Assembly (NCBI GenBank): GCA_028687525.1
Contig: JAQTZX010000073.1
Coordinates: 1-6,871, forward strand
From: Candidatus Omnitrophota bacterium
GTDB taxonomy: Bacteria > Omnitrophota > Gorgyraeia > Gygaellales > Profunditerraquicolaceae
Direction: 5' to 3'
Length of the DNA: 6,871 bases
A program made the translations under genes and the position numbers. This document shows positions 1 through 5,544 of this stretch, piece by piece (the stretch's first letter is position 1; each line of letters opens with the position of its first letter). A model generated the notes under the pieces. It was not told the DNA's origin and made no database searches. It saw only the letters and a list, made by a program, of their open reading frames with translations.

Positions 1-157
1 GGCAGGAACAGGGATAGATCATGGCGTGGGTATCTCCGGTATACAGGATGGTTATTTCCTCGGCACCCGCCGGAACACTAATGATAAAAGTCGAGATCAA
101 AATGACGATTGAAATCAAAAAACCTTTTGAATTCCGGCATTTGAATCTAAGTTTCAT
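1..157 (-). CDS. Exported metallophosphoesterase / 5'-nucleotidase-like protein, N-terminal part only
   Basis: Only the first 52 codons are present; the gene runs off the left edge. ATG at 157-155 overlaps the TGA of serA (156-154) as ATGA, which implies translational coupling, and a weak AAGGCG lies 8 nt upstream. The translation has a basic start, a hydrophobic stretch at residues 13-28 and a signal peptidase I-type site (P-A-G-A before E33). The mature protein begins with a beta strand followed by G41-D42-T43-H44. The D-x-H pair at the end of a first strand is the first metal-binding motif of calcineurin-like phosphoesterases, including UshA-type 5'-nucleotidases. Two cysteines (C50, C52) follow closely. 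The family call rests on this one motif plus the export signal. The substrate cannot be named. If the call holds, the protein acts outside the inner membrane, so it is unlikely to be the phosphoserine phosphatase of the serine pathway despite its position. Confidence 0.7.
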   Translation of the reverse strand, partial: MKLRFKCRNSKGFLISIVILISTFIISVPAGAEEITILYTGDTHAMIYPCSC

Positions 158-1740
158 AGTCTTATCGCCTTGGCTGAAATGATATTCTCTATATTCTTTA
201 TCTTCTCCAGGAGTTCCGCTGAAACCTGGCTGTCCACATTCAGGATGCTCACCGCTTCCCCGCCGAGAGACTTGCGCCCGAAGGTCATAGAAGCGATATT
301 GATATTATGTTTACCCAACAGAGACCCCAAGTTGCCGATGATCCCGGGTTTATCCAAATTGCGTATGATTACCATTTCCCCTGCGGGAGTAGACTCCACG
401 TAATAATCGTCTATCTTGACGATGCGGGGCTGTTTATTGGCCGACAACGTACCGCAGACCTGCCTGGTACCTTTATCCGTTTTAACCTGCATCCTGACCA
501 GCGTGACAAACTCCTCTTCTTTCGACGATTTAGATTCCCTGATCCCGATACCCCGTTCTTTGGCCAGACTTATAGAATTGACAAAATTAACCGTCTCCTT
601 CAATATCGGTTCAAGCATTCCTTTCGTCAACGCCATGGTTAACGGCGAAAGATCATATTTGATAATATCCCCGCTGTAAACGATATCTATACTCTCAAAC
701 CGGCCTTCCACCAACTGGCTGGTAAACCGCCCTAATTTCTCGGAAAGGTTTATATACGGTTCCAGAACCCTGAAAACCTCTCCTTCCACGGAAGGATAAT
801 TGGCGGCATTACGTATGCCTTTGCCCGACAGAGCGTCGCGTACAATCTCCGCGACTTCGATCGCGACATTGACCTGGGCTTCTTCGGTGGACGCGCCTAA
901 ATGAGGGGTCAGGATCACATTGTCCATTTTAACCAGCTCGTTACTGGGATCCGGCGGTTCTTTCTCAAAAACATCAAGGGCGGCTCCCGCCACTTTTCCT
1001 TCTCTGACCGCTTCAACCAGCGCCGCTTCGTCAATAATCCCGCCCCGCGCGCAGTTAACCACACGCACGCCTTTCTTCATGCGCGCGAATTCATTGGTGG
1101 ATATAAAATGCCTGGTTTCTTCGGTAAGCGGAGTATGCACGGTGATATAATCCGCGTTCTCCAGTAATTCCGGGACTTCCACAACTTCAATCCCCAGGCT
1201 CTCGGCGACCTCGCGGGAAAGAAACGGGTCGAACGCAAGCACCCGCATACCGAAAGAAAACGCATGTTTCGCGACTTCCTTTCCGATCCTTCCCAACCCC
1301 ACAATGCCCAGCGTCTTACCGTATAATTCAACCCCCATGAATTTCGAACGTTTCCATTCTCCTTTTTTCATTGACGCGTTCGCCTGCGGGATATTGCGGG
1401 AAAGAGACAGGATCATACTCATGGTATGTTCCGCCGTAGAGATGGTATTGCCGGCCGGAGTATTCATGACAATGATCCCTTTTTGCGTGGCTGCCGCCAG
1501 ATCTACATTATCCAATCCCACGCCCGCCCTGCCGATGACCCGCAGTTTTTTCGCCGCGGCAACAATTTCTTTGGTCACCTTGGTGGCGCTGCGCACGATC
1601 AAAGCGTCGTATTCGGCGATAACGCTTCTAAGATCGTCGGGTTTCAGATCCGTTTTAACATCAACCTGAAAGTCCTTCACTTCTTTCAATATCTTCAGGC
1701 CTTCATCCGACAAAGGATCACTAACAAGAATTTTAACCAT
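154..1740 (-). CDS. serA: D-3-phosphoglycerate dehydrogenase, long form with ACT domain
   Basis: This cytoplasmic enzyme oxidises 3-phosphoglycerate to 3-phosphohydroxypyruvate with NAD+, the first step of serine biosynthesis. At 528 aa it matches the long type I form. The N-terminal substrate-binding half surrounds the Rossmann nucleotide-binding domain, with GLGRIG at 148-153. The catalytic set of D-2-hydroxyacid dehydrogenases is visible: R232 in NCARGG, E261 in DVFEKEPP and H280 in TPHLGA. An intervening (ASB-like) domain spans about 320-450, and a C-terminal ACT domain about 455-528 begins with a VIIRNLDKPGIIG motif. The ACT domain suggests serine feedback, as known in the family. The ATG at 1740 is preceded by GGGAGG (1746-1751) at 5-nt spacing. 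The gene starts 22 nt after the aminotransferase stop, so the two are probably co-transcribed. It ends in an ATGA overlap with the next gene. All motifs are intact. Confidence 0.96.
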   Translation of the reverse strand: MVKILVSDPLSDEGLKILKEVKDFQVDVKTDLKPDDLRSVIAEYDALIVRSATKVTKEIVAAAKKLRVIGRAGVGLDNVDLAAATQKGIIVMNTPAGNTISTAEHTMSMILSLSRNIPQANASMKKGEWKRSKFMGVELYGKTLGIVGLGRIGKEVAKHAFSFGMRVLAFDPFLSREVAESLGIEVVEVPELLENADYITVHTPLTEETRHFISTNEFARMKKGVRVVNCARGGIIDEAALVEAVREGKVAGAALDVFEKEPPDPSNELVKMDNVILTPHLGASTEEAQVNVAIEVAEIVRDALSGKGIRNAANYPSVEGEVFRVLEPYINLSEKLGRFTSQLVEGRFESIDIVYSGDIIKYDLSPLTMALTKGMLEPILKETVNFVNSISLAKERGIGIRESKSSKEEEFVTLVRMQVKTDKGTRQVCGTLSANKQPRIVKIDDYYVESTPAGEMVIIRNLDKPGIIGNLGSLLGKHNINIASMTFGRKSLGGEAVSILNVDSQVSAELLEKIKNIENIISAKAIRL

Positions 1741-1762
1741 AGGAACCTCCCGTGTATGAAAA

Positions 1763-2902
1763 TTATTTCAAAAACACTTCTTCCGCCGCTTTCACGCCCG
1801 CGCCTAATATGAACCCATACCCCATCTGCGCAAGTACTTTTTCCAGGCAGGAAATGCCGGCGATAATATCGAATTCTTCAATATACCCCATATGGGCGAT
1901 CCTGACCAGTTTACCCTTTAACGCATCCTGGCCTCCGGCAATAGTCACTCCATAGGTATCGCGCATGGTCTTCACTAATTTCTCCCCATCAATTCCGTCG
2001 GGAAGTTTCACCGCGGTAACCACATCGGAAGAGGCATCCGCCGCCAACAATTTCAAACCCATCGCCGCAACCGCCGCACGGACGGCATCAGCCATCTTCT
2101 TATGCCGGGCGAATACTTTCTCCATGGTATCCTGTTTCATGATCCGCAAAGCCTCGTTCAAAGCGATTATCAAGGTTATCGCAGGCGTATACGCGGTATC
2201 GTTCTTCTCTAAAGCTTTCTTAGCCTTGGTAAGATCGAAATAATACCGGGGGCATTTTGAGTTCCCCGCCAGCTTCCAGGCCTTCGCGCTCACCGATATG
2301 AAGCCCAAACCGGGAGGCAGCATCAGCCCTTTCTGTGAACCGGAAACCACCACATCACATGACCAGGCATCGGTTGCAAGCGGAATAGCGCCCAGACCGC
2401 TGATGGCGTCAACCACCAGCACTGCCGGCGTATCCTTCACCACGCTGCCGATAGCCCGGATATCGTGCGTGACGCCGGTTGAGGTTTCGCATAAAGTGGT
2501 AAAGACAGCTTTTACTTTATTCCCCGAAGCTTCTATTTTAGCCGCGATATCCGCGGGATTGACCGCTTGCCCCCAGGGGACCCGTATCACTTCACAAATT
2601 ATCCCGTAGGCTTTACAAATATCCGTCCACCTCTCCCCGAATTTTCCCGCTTCCACGGTTACGACCGTATCCCCGGGAGACAACAAATTCACCACCGCGG
2701 CTTCCATGGCCCCTGTGCCCGAAGACGCAAACATATAAACATCGTTAACAGTCTGAAAAACATACTTCAGGCCTTCCTCCGCTTCTTTGAGTTCCGCCTG
2801 GAACTGCGGCGTGCGATGATGGATGATCGGCCGCGCCATTGCCCCGCACACCTGCGGAGGCAGCGGTGTAGGCCCCGGAGTCAACAAATAATTCTTCCTC
2901 AT
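1763..2902 (-). CDS. Class V PLP aminotransferase of the serine-pyruvate / alanine-glyoxylate type; possible phosphoserine aminotransferase
   Basis: This 379-aa protein is a fold-type I PLP enzyme. It opens with the LLTPGPTPLP motif typical of the AGXT/SPT group. SGTGAMEAA at 60-69 contacts the cofactor phosphate, D165 in VVDAISGLG pairs with the pyridine nitrogen, and K191 in SGSQKGLMLPPG is the Schiff-base lysine. R334 in KLVRIAHMG probably binds the substrate carboxylate. The family transfers an amino group between alanine or serine and glyoxylate or pyruvate. Some archaeal and bacterial members act on phosphoserine. The close pairing with serA, 22 nt downstream, makes a phosphoserine aminotransferase (SerC) role plausible; that is inference. 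The ATG at 2902 has AGAGGT just upstream. The gene follows a 141-nt spacer holding phased repeats and is probably the first gene of its transcript. Confidence 0.9.
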   Translation of the reverse strand: MRKNYLLTPGPTPLPPQVCGAMARPIIHHRTPQFQAELKEAEEGLKYVFQTVNDVYMFASSGTGAMEAAVVNLLSPGDTVVTVEAGKFGERWTDICKAYGIICEVIRVPWGQAVNPADIAAKIEASGNKVKAVFTTLCETSTGVTHDIRAIGSVVKDTPAVLVVDAISGLGAIPLATDAWSCDVVVSGSQKGLMLPPGLGFISVSAKAWKLAGNSKCPRYYFDLTKAKKALEKNDTAYTPAITLIIALNEALRIMKQDTMEKVFARHKKMADAVRAAVAAMGLKLLAADASSDVVTAVKLPDGIDGEKLVKTMRDTYGVTIAGGQDALKGKLVRIAHMGYIEEFDIIAGISCLEKVLAQMGYGFILGAGVKAAEEVFLK

Positions 2903-2923
2903 AGTAACCTCTATTAGTTTACA

Positions 2924-2949
2924 GGTTAAGGTCGGTTAACGATTGTTAA
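2924..2949 (-). promoter_or_regulatory. Three TTAAC direct repeats at 10-bp spacing, candidate operator
   Basis: Read on the minus strand, TTAAC begins at 2949, 2939 and 2929, exactly one helical turn apart; the last two copies are TTAACC. The first two also form an inverted repeat, TTAAC-4 nt-GTTAA (2949-2936). The cluster ends 21 nt before the aminotransferase start codon. Direct repeats of TTAACA-like hexamers near one-turn spacing are typical of OmpR/PhoB-type response regulators. A TATTAT (2961-2956) just upstream resembles a -10 box but has only a poor -35 partner, so the promoter is unproven. If that -10 were real, the repeats would lie at or just after the transcription start, which favours repression. 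Confidence 0.35.
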
Positions 2950-3043
2950 TACCGGATAATAAAATATCCTGACCCCCGATAAAATACTGTATTCATTTCC
3001 ATTCACAGCAACCCGATTAACTTTCTTTAACATCATTCAATCT

Positions 3044-3655
3044 TTATTTAACTTTTTTCTTCCCTATTACTTCGTCCACGAGACCGTATTCCTTCGCTTC
3101 TTCCGAGGACATGAAATAATCCCTGTCCGTATCGGCACCGATCTTTTCCACGGATTTCCCGGTATGCCCCGCCAATATATTATTGATCCGTTCCCGCAGC
3201 TTAAGTATTTCCTGGGCATGGCGGGCAATATCTTCAGCCGCTCCCTGCACGCCTCCCCACGGTTGATGGATCATGATCCGGGCATTCGGCAGGGAAAAAC
3301 GCTTCCCCTTGGTTCCGGCGGCCATCAGGATCGCCCCCATACTTGCCGCCTGCCCGACGCAATAGGTGGCCACATCGGGTTTGACAAACTGCATCGTGTC
3401 ATAAATAGCAAGACCGGCAGTTACCGAACCGCCGGGAGTATTGATGTACAAATTGATATCTTTACCGGCGTCCTCCATTTGTAAAAAAAGCATCTGGGCG
3501 ATCACCAGGTTGGCGATAGTGTCGTCGATCGGAGTCCCGATAAATATGATGCGGTCTTTCAATAAACGGGAATATATATCATATGCCCGCTCGAAACCGC
3601 GCGTTGTCTGCTCAATCACCATTGGAACCATGTATTGATTCTTGATCGTAGTCAT
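3044..3655 (-). CDS. clpP: ATP-dependent Clp protease proteolytic subunit
   Basis: ClpP is the serine peptidase that forms a double-heptamer chamber and degrades proteins fed by an AAA+ unfoldase such as ClpX or ClpA/C. The 203-aa length is typical. The catalytic triad is visible: S105 in GQAASMGA, H130 in MIHQP and D179 in DRDYFMS. The YINTPGGSV segment at 70-78 supplies the oxyanion region, and EAKEYGLVDEVI closes the fold. The segment GFERAYDIYS at 20-29 appears to carry one extra residue (F21) compared with the common GERAYDIYS, near the N-terminal gate; this comparison is from memory. The ATG at 3655 has GGAGG at 5-nt spacing, better than the internal Met9. It follows the trigger factor gene by 37 nt, a common pairing, but clpX is not downstream. 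Confidence 0.97.
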   Translation of the reverse strand: MTTIKNQYMVPMVIEQTTRGFERAYDIYSRLLKDRIIFIGTPIDDTIANLVIAQMLFLQMEDAGKDINLYINTPGGSVTAGLAIYDTMQFVKPDVATYCVGQAASMGAILMAAGTKGKRFSLPNARIMIHQPWGGVQGAAEDIARHAQEILKLRERINNILAGHTGKSVEKIGADTDRDYFMSSEEAKEYGLVDEVIGKKKVK

Positions 3656-3692
3656 AACGGCCTCCGTAGTTTCGTTTAATAAGAATTTTATA

Positions 3693-4571
3693 TTACTCCG
3701 TTAACTCCCAGTTTGCCTCCCGGAACAATACTTCCATTACTTTATTCGGCATGTGGTCGTCATCCGGGATGTTTTCCTGTTTGGCAATCTCCGCAAAGAT
3801 CAAATAGGTCTGGACTTGTTTCCGGGCATCGGGCTCCAGGTCCTTATACAGGTTTTTTTCTTCCTCCAGCAGTTTTTCGCGCGGTACGCCCTTTAAAGCA
3901 AGGTCCAGTTCCGTCTGTTTAACAAGTTCCTGCAGACGCTTGCCGACCATCGACGGCGGGAGTTTAATATCAATACCTTTGGACAACTGTTCAAGAACCT
4001 GCTCTTCCGCATGCTGGCGGTTCCGGGTATCTTTCTGGGAAAGTATATTTCGTTCAATGACCTTTTCCAGCTCGGCAAGGCCGGGATATCCCATGCTCCT
4101 GGCAAAGGCGTCGTCAAGAGCATCGATCTTGTGCTTCTCTTTCAAAGAATCGAGGCTGCGCTTCACCTCATCAGGCGCCACCGCCGCTTTTTTATAATGG
4201 ATCGTAAGCCCTTTATAATTTTTAAGCTCTATCTCCGGCCGCACCTCGAGTTGTGCCTTGAAAGAAACCGTATTCCTGTCCAATTTCACATCCGAAACTT
4301 CCAGCAAAGCGACAGCCTGCAGTCCCTCGTGCTTGATCGCCTCATCGCAGAGTTCGGGAATCAGGCTCTGCAGGACAAGCTCATTGGCCTGTGAAGAAAA
4401 ATTCTTTTCCAGCACGTCGCGGGGAATATGTCCGGGACGAAAGCCCTTCACTTTTACTTTATTGTTAAGATCCTTAAAAGCCTCCTCGAATTTGTTCTTA
4501 ATAACTTCCCCGCTTGTCTCAATGCTTATTTCCCGCTTGGTGTTGTCGATTTTCCTGACTTCTGATTTCAT
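3693..4571 (-). CDS. tig: Trigger factor lacking the PPIase (FKBP-like) domain
   Basis: Trigger factor binds the ribosome at the tunnel exit and shields nascent chains. The start used here, ATG at 4571, gives 292 aa and puts the ribosome-docking signature GFRPGHIP at 43-50, matching the usual position of GFRxGxxP. The N-terminal domain spans about 1-115, ending in EVRPEIELKNYKGL. In canonical proteins of about 430 aa the FKBP-like PPIase domain follows. Here the linker helix at 133-147 runs straight into IDALDDAFARSMGY (149-162), which normally follows the PPIase. The C-terminal chaperone arms then continue normally to a helix ending in YLIFAEIAKQENIP. There is no stop or frame break at the junction (near base 4130), so this is a clean domain loss. 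A longer reading from a TTG at 4625 would translate repeat DNA and is rejected. clpP follows after 37 nt. Confidence 0.93.
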   Translation of the reverse strand: MKSEVRKIDNTKREISIETSGEVIKNKFEEAFKDLNNKVKVKGFRPGHIPRDVLEKNFSSQANELVLQSLIPELCDEAIKHEGLQAVALLEVSDVKLDRNTVSFKAQLEVRPEIELKNYKGLTIHYKKAAVAPDEVKRSLDSLKEKHKIDALDDAFARSMGYPGLAELEKVIERNILSQKDTRNRQHAEEQVLEQLSKGIDIKLPPSMVGKRLQELVKQTELDLALKGVPREKLLEEEKNLYKDLEPDARKQVQTYLIFAEIAKQENIPDDDHMPNKVMEVLFREANWELTE

Positions 4572-4578
4572 GATACAT

Positions 4579-4585
4579 TCCCTTT
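4579..4585 (-). promoter_or_regulatory. Ribosome binding site that decides the trigger factor start
   Basis: AAAGGGA on the minus strand lies 7 nt before the ATG at 4571. It supports that start over the in-frame upstream TTG at 4625. The inverted heptamer repeat begins only about 6 nt further upstream (4591), so RNA folding there could affect access to this site. Confidence 0.6.
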
Positions 4586-4590
4586 CTATT

Positions 4591-4699
4591 GAATCCGTAA
4601 TTCGTAAACGGTAAATCGTAATCAATACGGAACGTTCTATACGAAAAATTCCTTTTTAAATTTACGCATTACGAATTACGCTTTACGCATTACGAATTC
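4591..4699. repeat. Inverted pair of CGTAA heptamer arrays (33-bp imperfect inverted repeat)
   Basis: Four consecutive heptamers of form NNCGTAA lie on the plus strand at 4594-4621 (TCCGTAA, TTCGTAA, the variant ACGGTAA, ATCGTAA). Five lie on the minus strand from 4696 down to 4662 (TTCGTAA, TGCGTAA, AGCGTAA, TTCGTAA, TGCGTAA). The outer arms 4591-4623 and 4667-4699 are complementary at 27 of 33 positions, around an AT-rich 43-nt centre that contains an 8-bp palindrome (GAACGTTC, 4630-4637). No protein is encoded. The structure resembles a small palindromic intergenic element (REP- or MITE-like). It could also form a large RNA stem-loop in the trigger factor leader if transcription starts upstream. 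The family is not identified. Confidence 0.7.
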
Positions 4700-4727
4700 G
4701 GGTTGTGTGTTTCTTCTGCTCAACAGC

Positions 4728-4740
4728 TATCAGCCTGATA
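4728..4740. other. 13-bp palindrome TATCAG-C-CTGATA
   Basis: The two 6-bp arms are perfectly inverted around one central base, in the lptB-tig spacer. The centre is too tight for an RNA hairpin of full length, so a DNA-binding site is the more natural reading. No regulator is identified, and chance is possible. Confidence 0.3.
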
Positions 4741-4774
4741 AAAAAGCCTGCTTAAGAGGGTTTTTCAGCACCCT
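4740..4774 (-). terminator. Weak terminator-like hairpin downstream of lptB
   Basis: On the minus strand, AGGGT (4774-4770) can pair with ACCCT (4761-4757) across an 8-nt loop, and a run of six T follows at 4745-4740. The stem is short and the T run begins about 11 nt after it, so this is not a canonical intrinsic terminator. Its place after the lptB stop is the main argument for it. Confidence 0.25.
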
Positions 4775-4787
4775 GCTATTTCACAAG

Positions 4788-4799
4788 AAACCATGGTTT
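4788..4799. other. Perfect 12-bp palindrome AAACCATGGTTT
   Basis: This self-complementary 12-mer abuts the lptB stop codon (4802-4800). It may be a binding site or chance. It has no loop and so would not fold as a stable RNA hairpin by itself. Confidence 0.3.
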
Positions 4800-5522
4800 T
4801 TACATCCTGAACTTTTCTCCCAGATAAATCTCTTTTGCCTTGGGATTGTTGATCAGTTCCTCCGCGGTGCCGGAAATCAGGATATTCCCATCCGCGATCA
4901 AATACGCCCGGTCTGTTATGGAAAGGGTCTCCCGAACGTTGTGGTCGGTCAACAGTATCCCCAGCCCCTTGCGCTTCAACCCTTTTATTATTTCCTGCGC
5001 CTCATTGACGATAATAGGGTCTATCCCGGAAAACGGCTCATCAAGCAGAATAAAAGAGGGATTAGTCACTAAAGCGCGGGTGATTTCGAGCCTCCGCCGT
5101 TCCCCGCCGGAAAGCGTGTAGGCCTTGTTTTTTGCCAGGTGCGCGATCTTAAGCTCTTCCAAAAGGCTGTTCAGCCTCTTTTTCCTCTGTGAATAATTCA
5201 ACGGCAGTGTTTCCAGAATGGCCATAATATTATCCTCCACGGTAAGCTTCCTGAAAATAGAAGCCTCCTGGGACAAATACCCGATACCGTAATGCGACCG
5301 TTTATGTATCGGCAGATAGGTAATATTATAGTTGTCAAAAATGATCTTACCCCGGTTCGGGGAAACGATCCCCACGATCATATAAAAAGTAGTGGTCTTG
5401 CCCGCGCCGTTGGGTCCGAGAAGCCCGACGATCTCCCCCCGCCTGACCAGGATATCGACGTTATTCACTACCATTCTTCCGCCGTAAGACTTGCACAATC
5501 CCTGCGCTTCTAAAAGATGCAT
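4800..5522 (-). CDS. lptB: LPS export ABC transporter ATPase LptB
   Basis: LptB is the cytoplasmic ATPase that powers LptFG in extracting LPS from the inner membrane and pushing it onto the LptC-LptA bridge. The 240-aa protein has all ABC elements: Walker A GPNGAGKT at 36-43, Q-loop Q85, signature LSGGE at 137-141, Walker B ending in D161-E162 within LLDEPFSGIDP, and H194 in the H-loop. The segment LLTDHNVRETL and the tail SGTAEELINNPKAKEIYLGEKF are characteristic of LptB rather than of other ABC ATPases. The ATG at 5522 has AGGAG at 5-nt spacing. It lies 22 nt after the LptC-LptA gene, in the same order as in E. coli. The permease genes lptF and lptG are not in the window. No rpoN follows, unlike in many proteobacteria. 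Confidence 0.95.
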   Translation of the reverse strand: MHLLEAQGLCKSYGGRMVVNNVDILVRRGEIVGLLGPNGAGKTTTFYMIVGIVSPNRGKIIFDNYNITYLPIHKRSHYGIGYLSQEASIFRKLTVEDNIMAILETLPLNYSQRKKRLNSLLEELKIAHLAKNKAYTLSGGERRRLEITRALVTNPSFILLDEPFSGIDPIIVNEAQEIIKGLKRKGLGILLTDHNVRETLSITDRAYLIADGNILISGTAEELINNPKAKEIYLGEKFRM

Positions 5523-5544
5523 TTTCTCTCCTCTGCCCGGGATC

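Noticed and set aside
1304..1812. Plus-strand open frames of 121 and 128 codons
   Set aside because: Both run antisense to the N-terminal part of serA, whose motifs are intact. No ribosome binding site or family similarity supports them.
2954..2969. Terminator for clpP from the GGATA/TATCC inverted repeat
   Set aside because: The stem is only 5 bp and AT-rich with no T run after it, too weak to call.
3656..3692. A separate promoter between trigger factor and clpP
   Set aside because: The 37-nt gap has no convincing -35/-10 pair; co-transcription is the simpler reading.
4572..4625. N-terminal extension of trigger factor from a TTG at 4625
   Set aside because: The extra 18 residues are translated mostly from the heptamer repeat array. 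The ATG at 4571 has a ribosome binding site and puts the GFRxGxxP signature at its usual position.
4591..4699. CRISPR array
   Set aside because: The repeats are 7-bp units in two opposed blocks with no spacers, and no cas gene is present.
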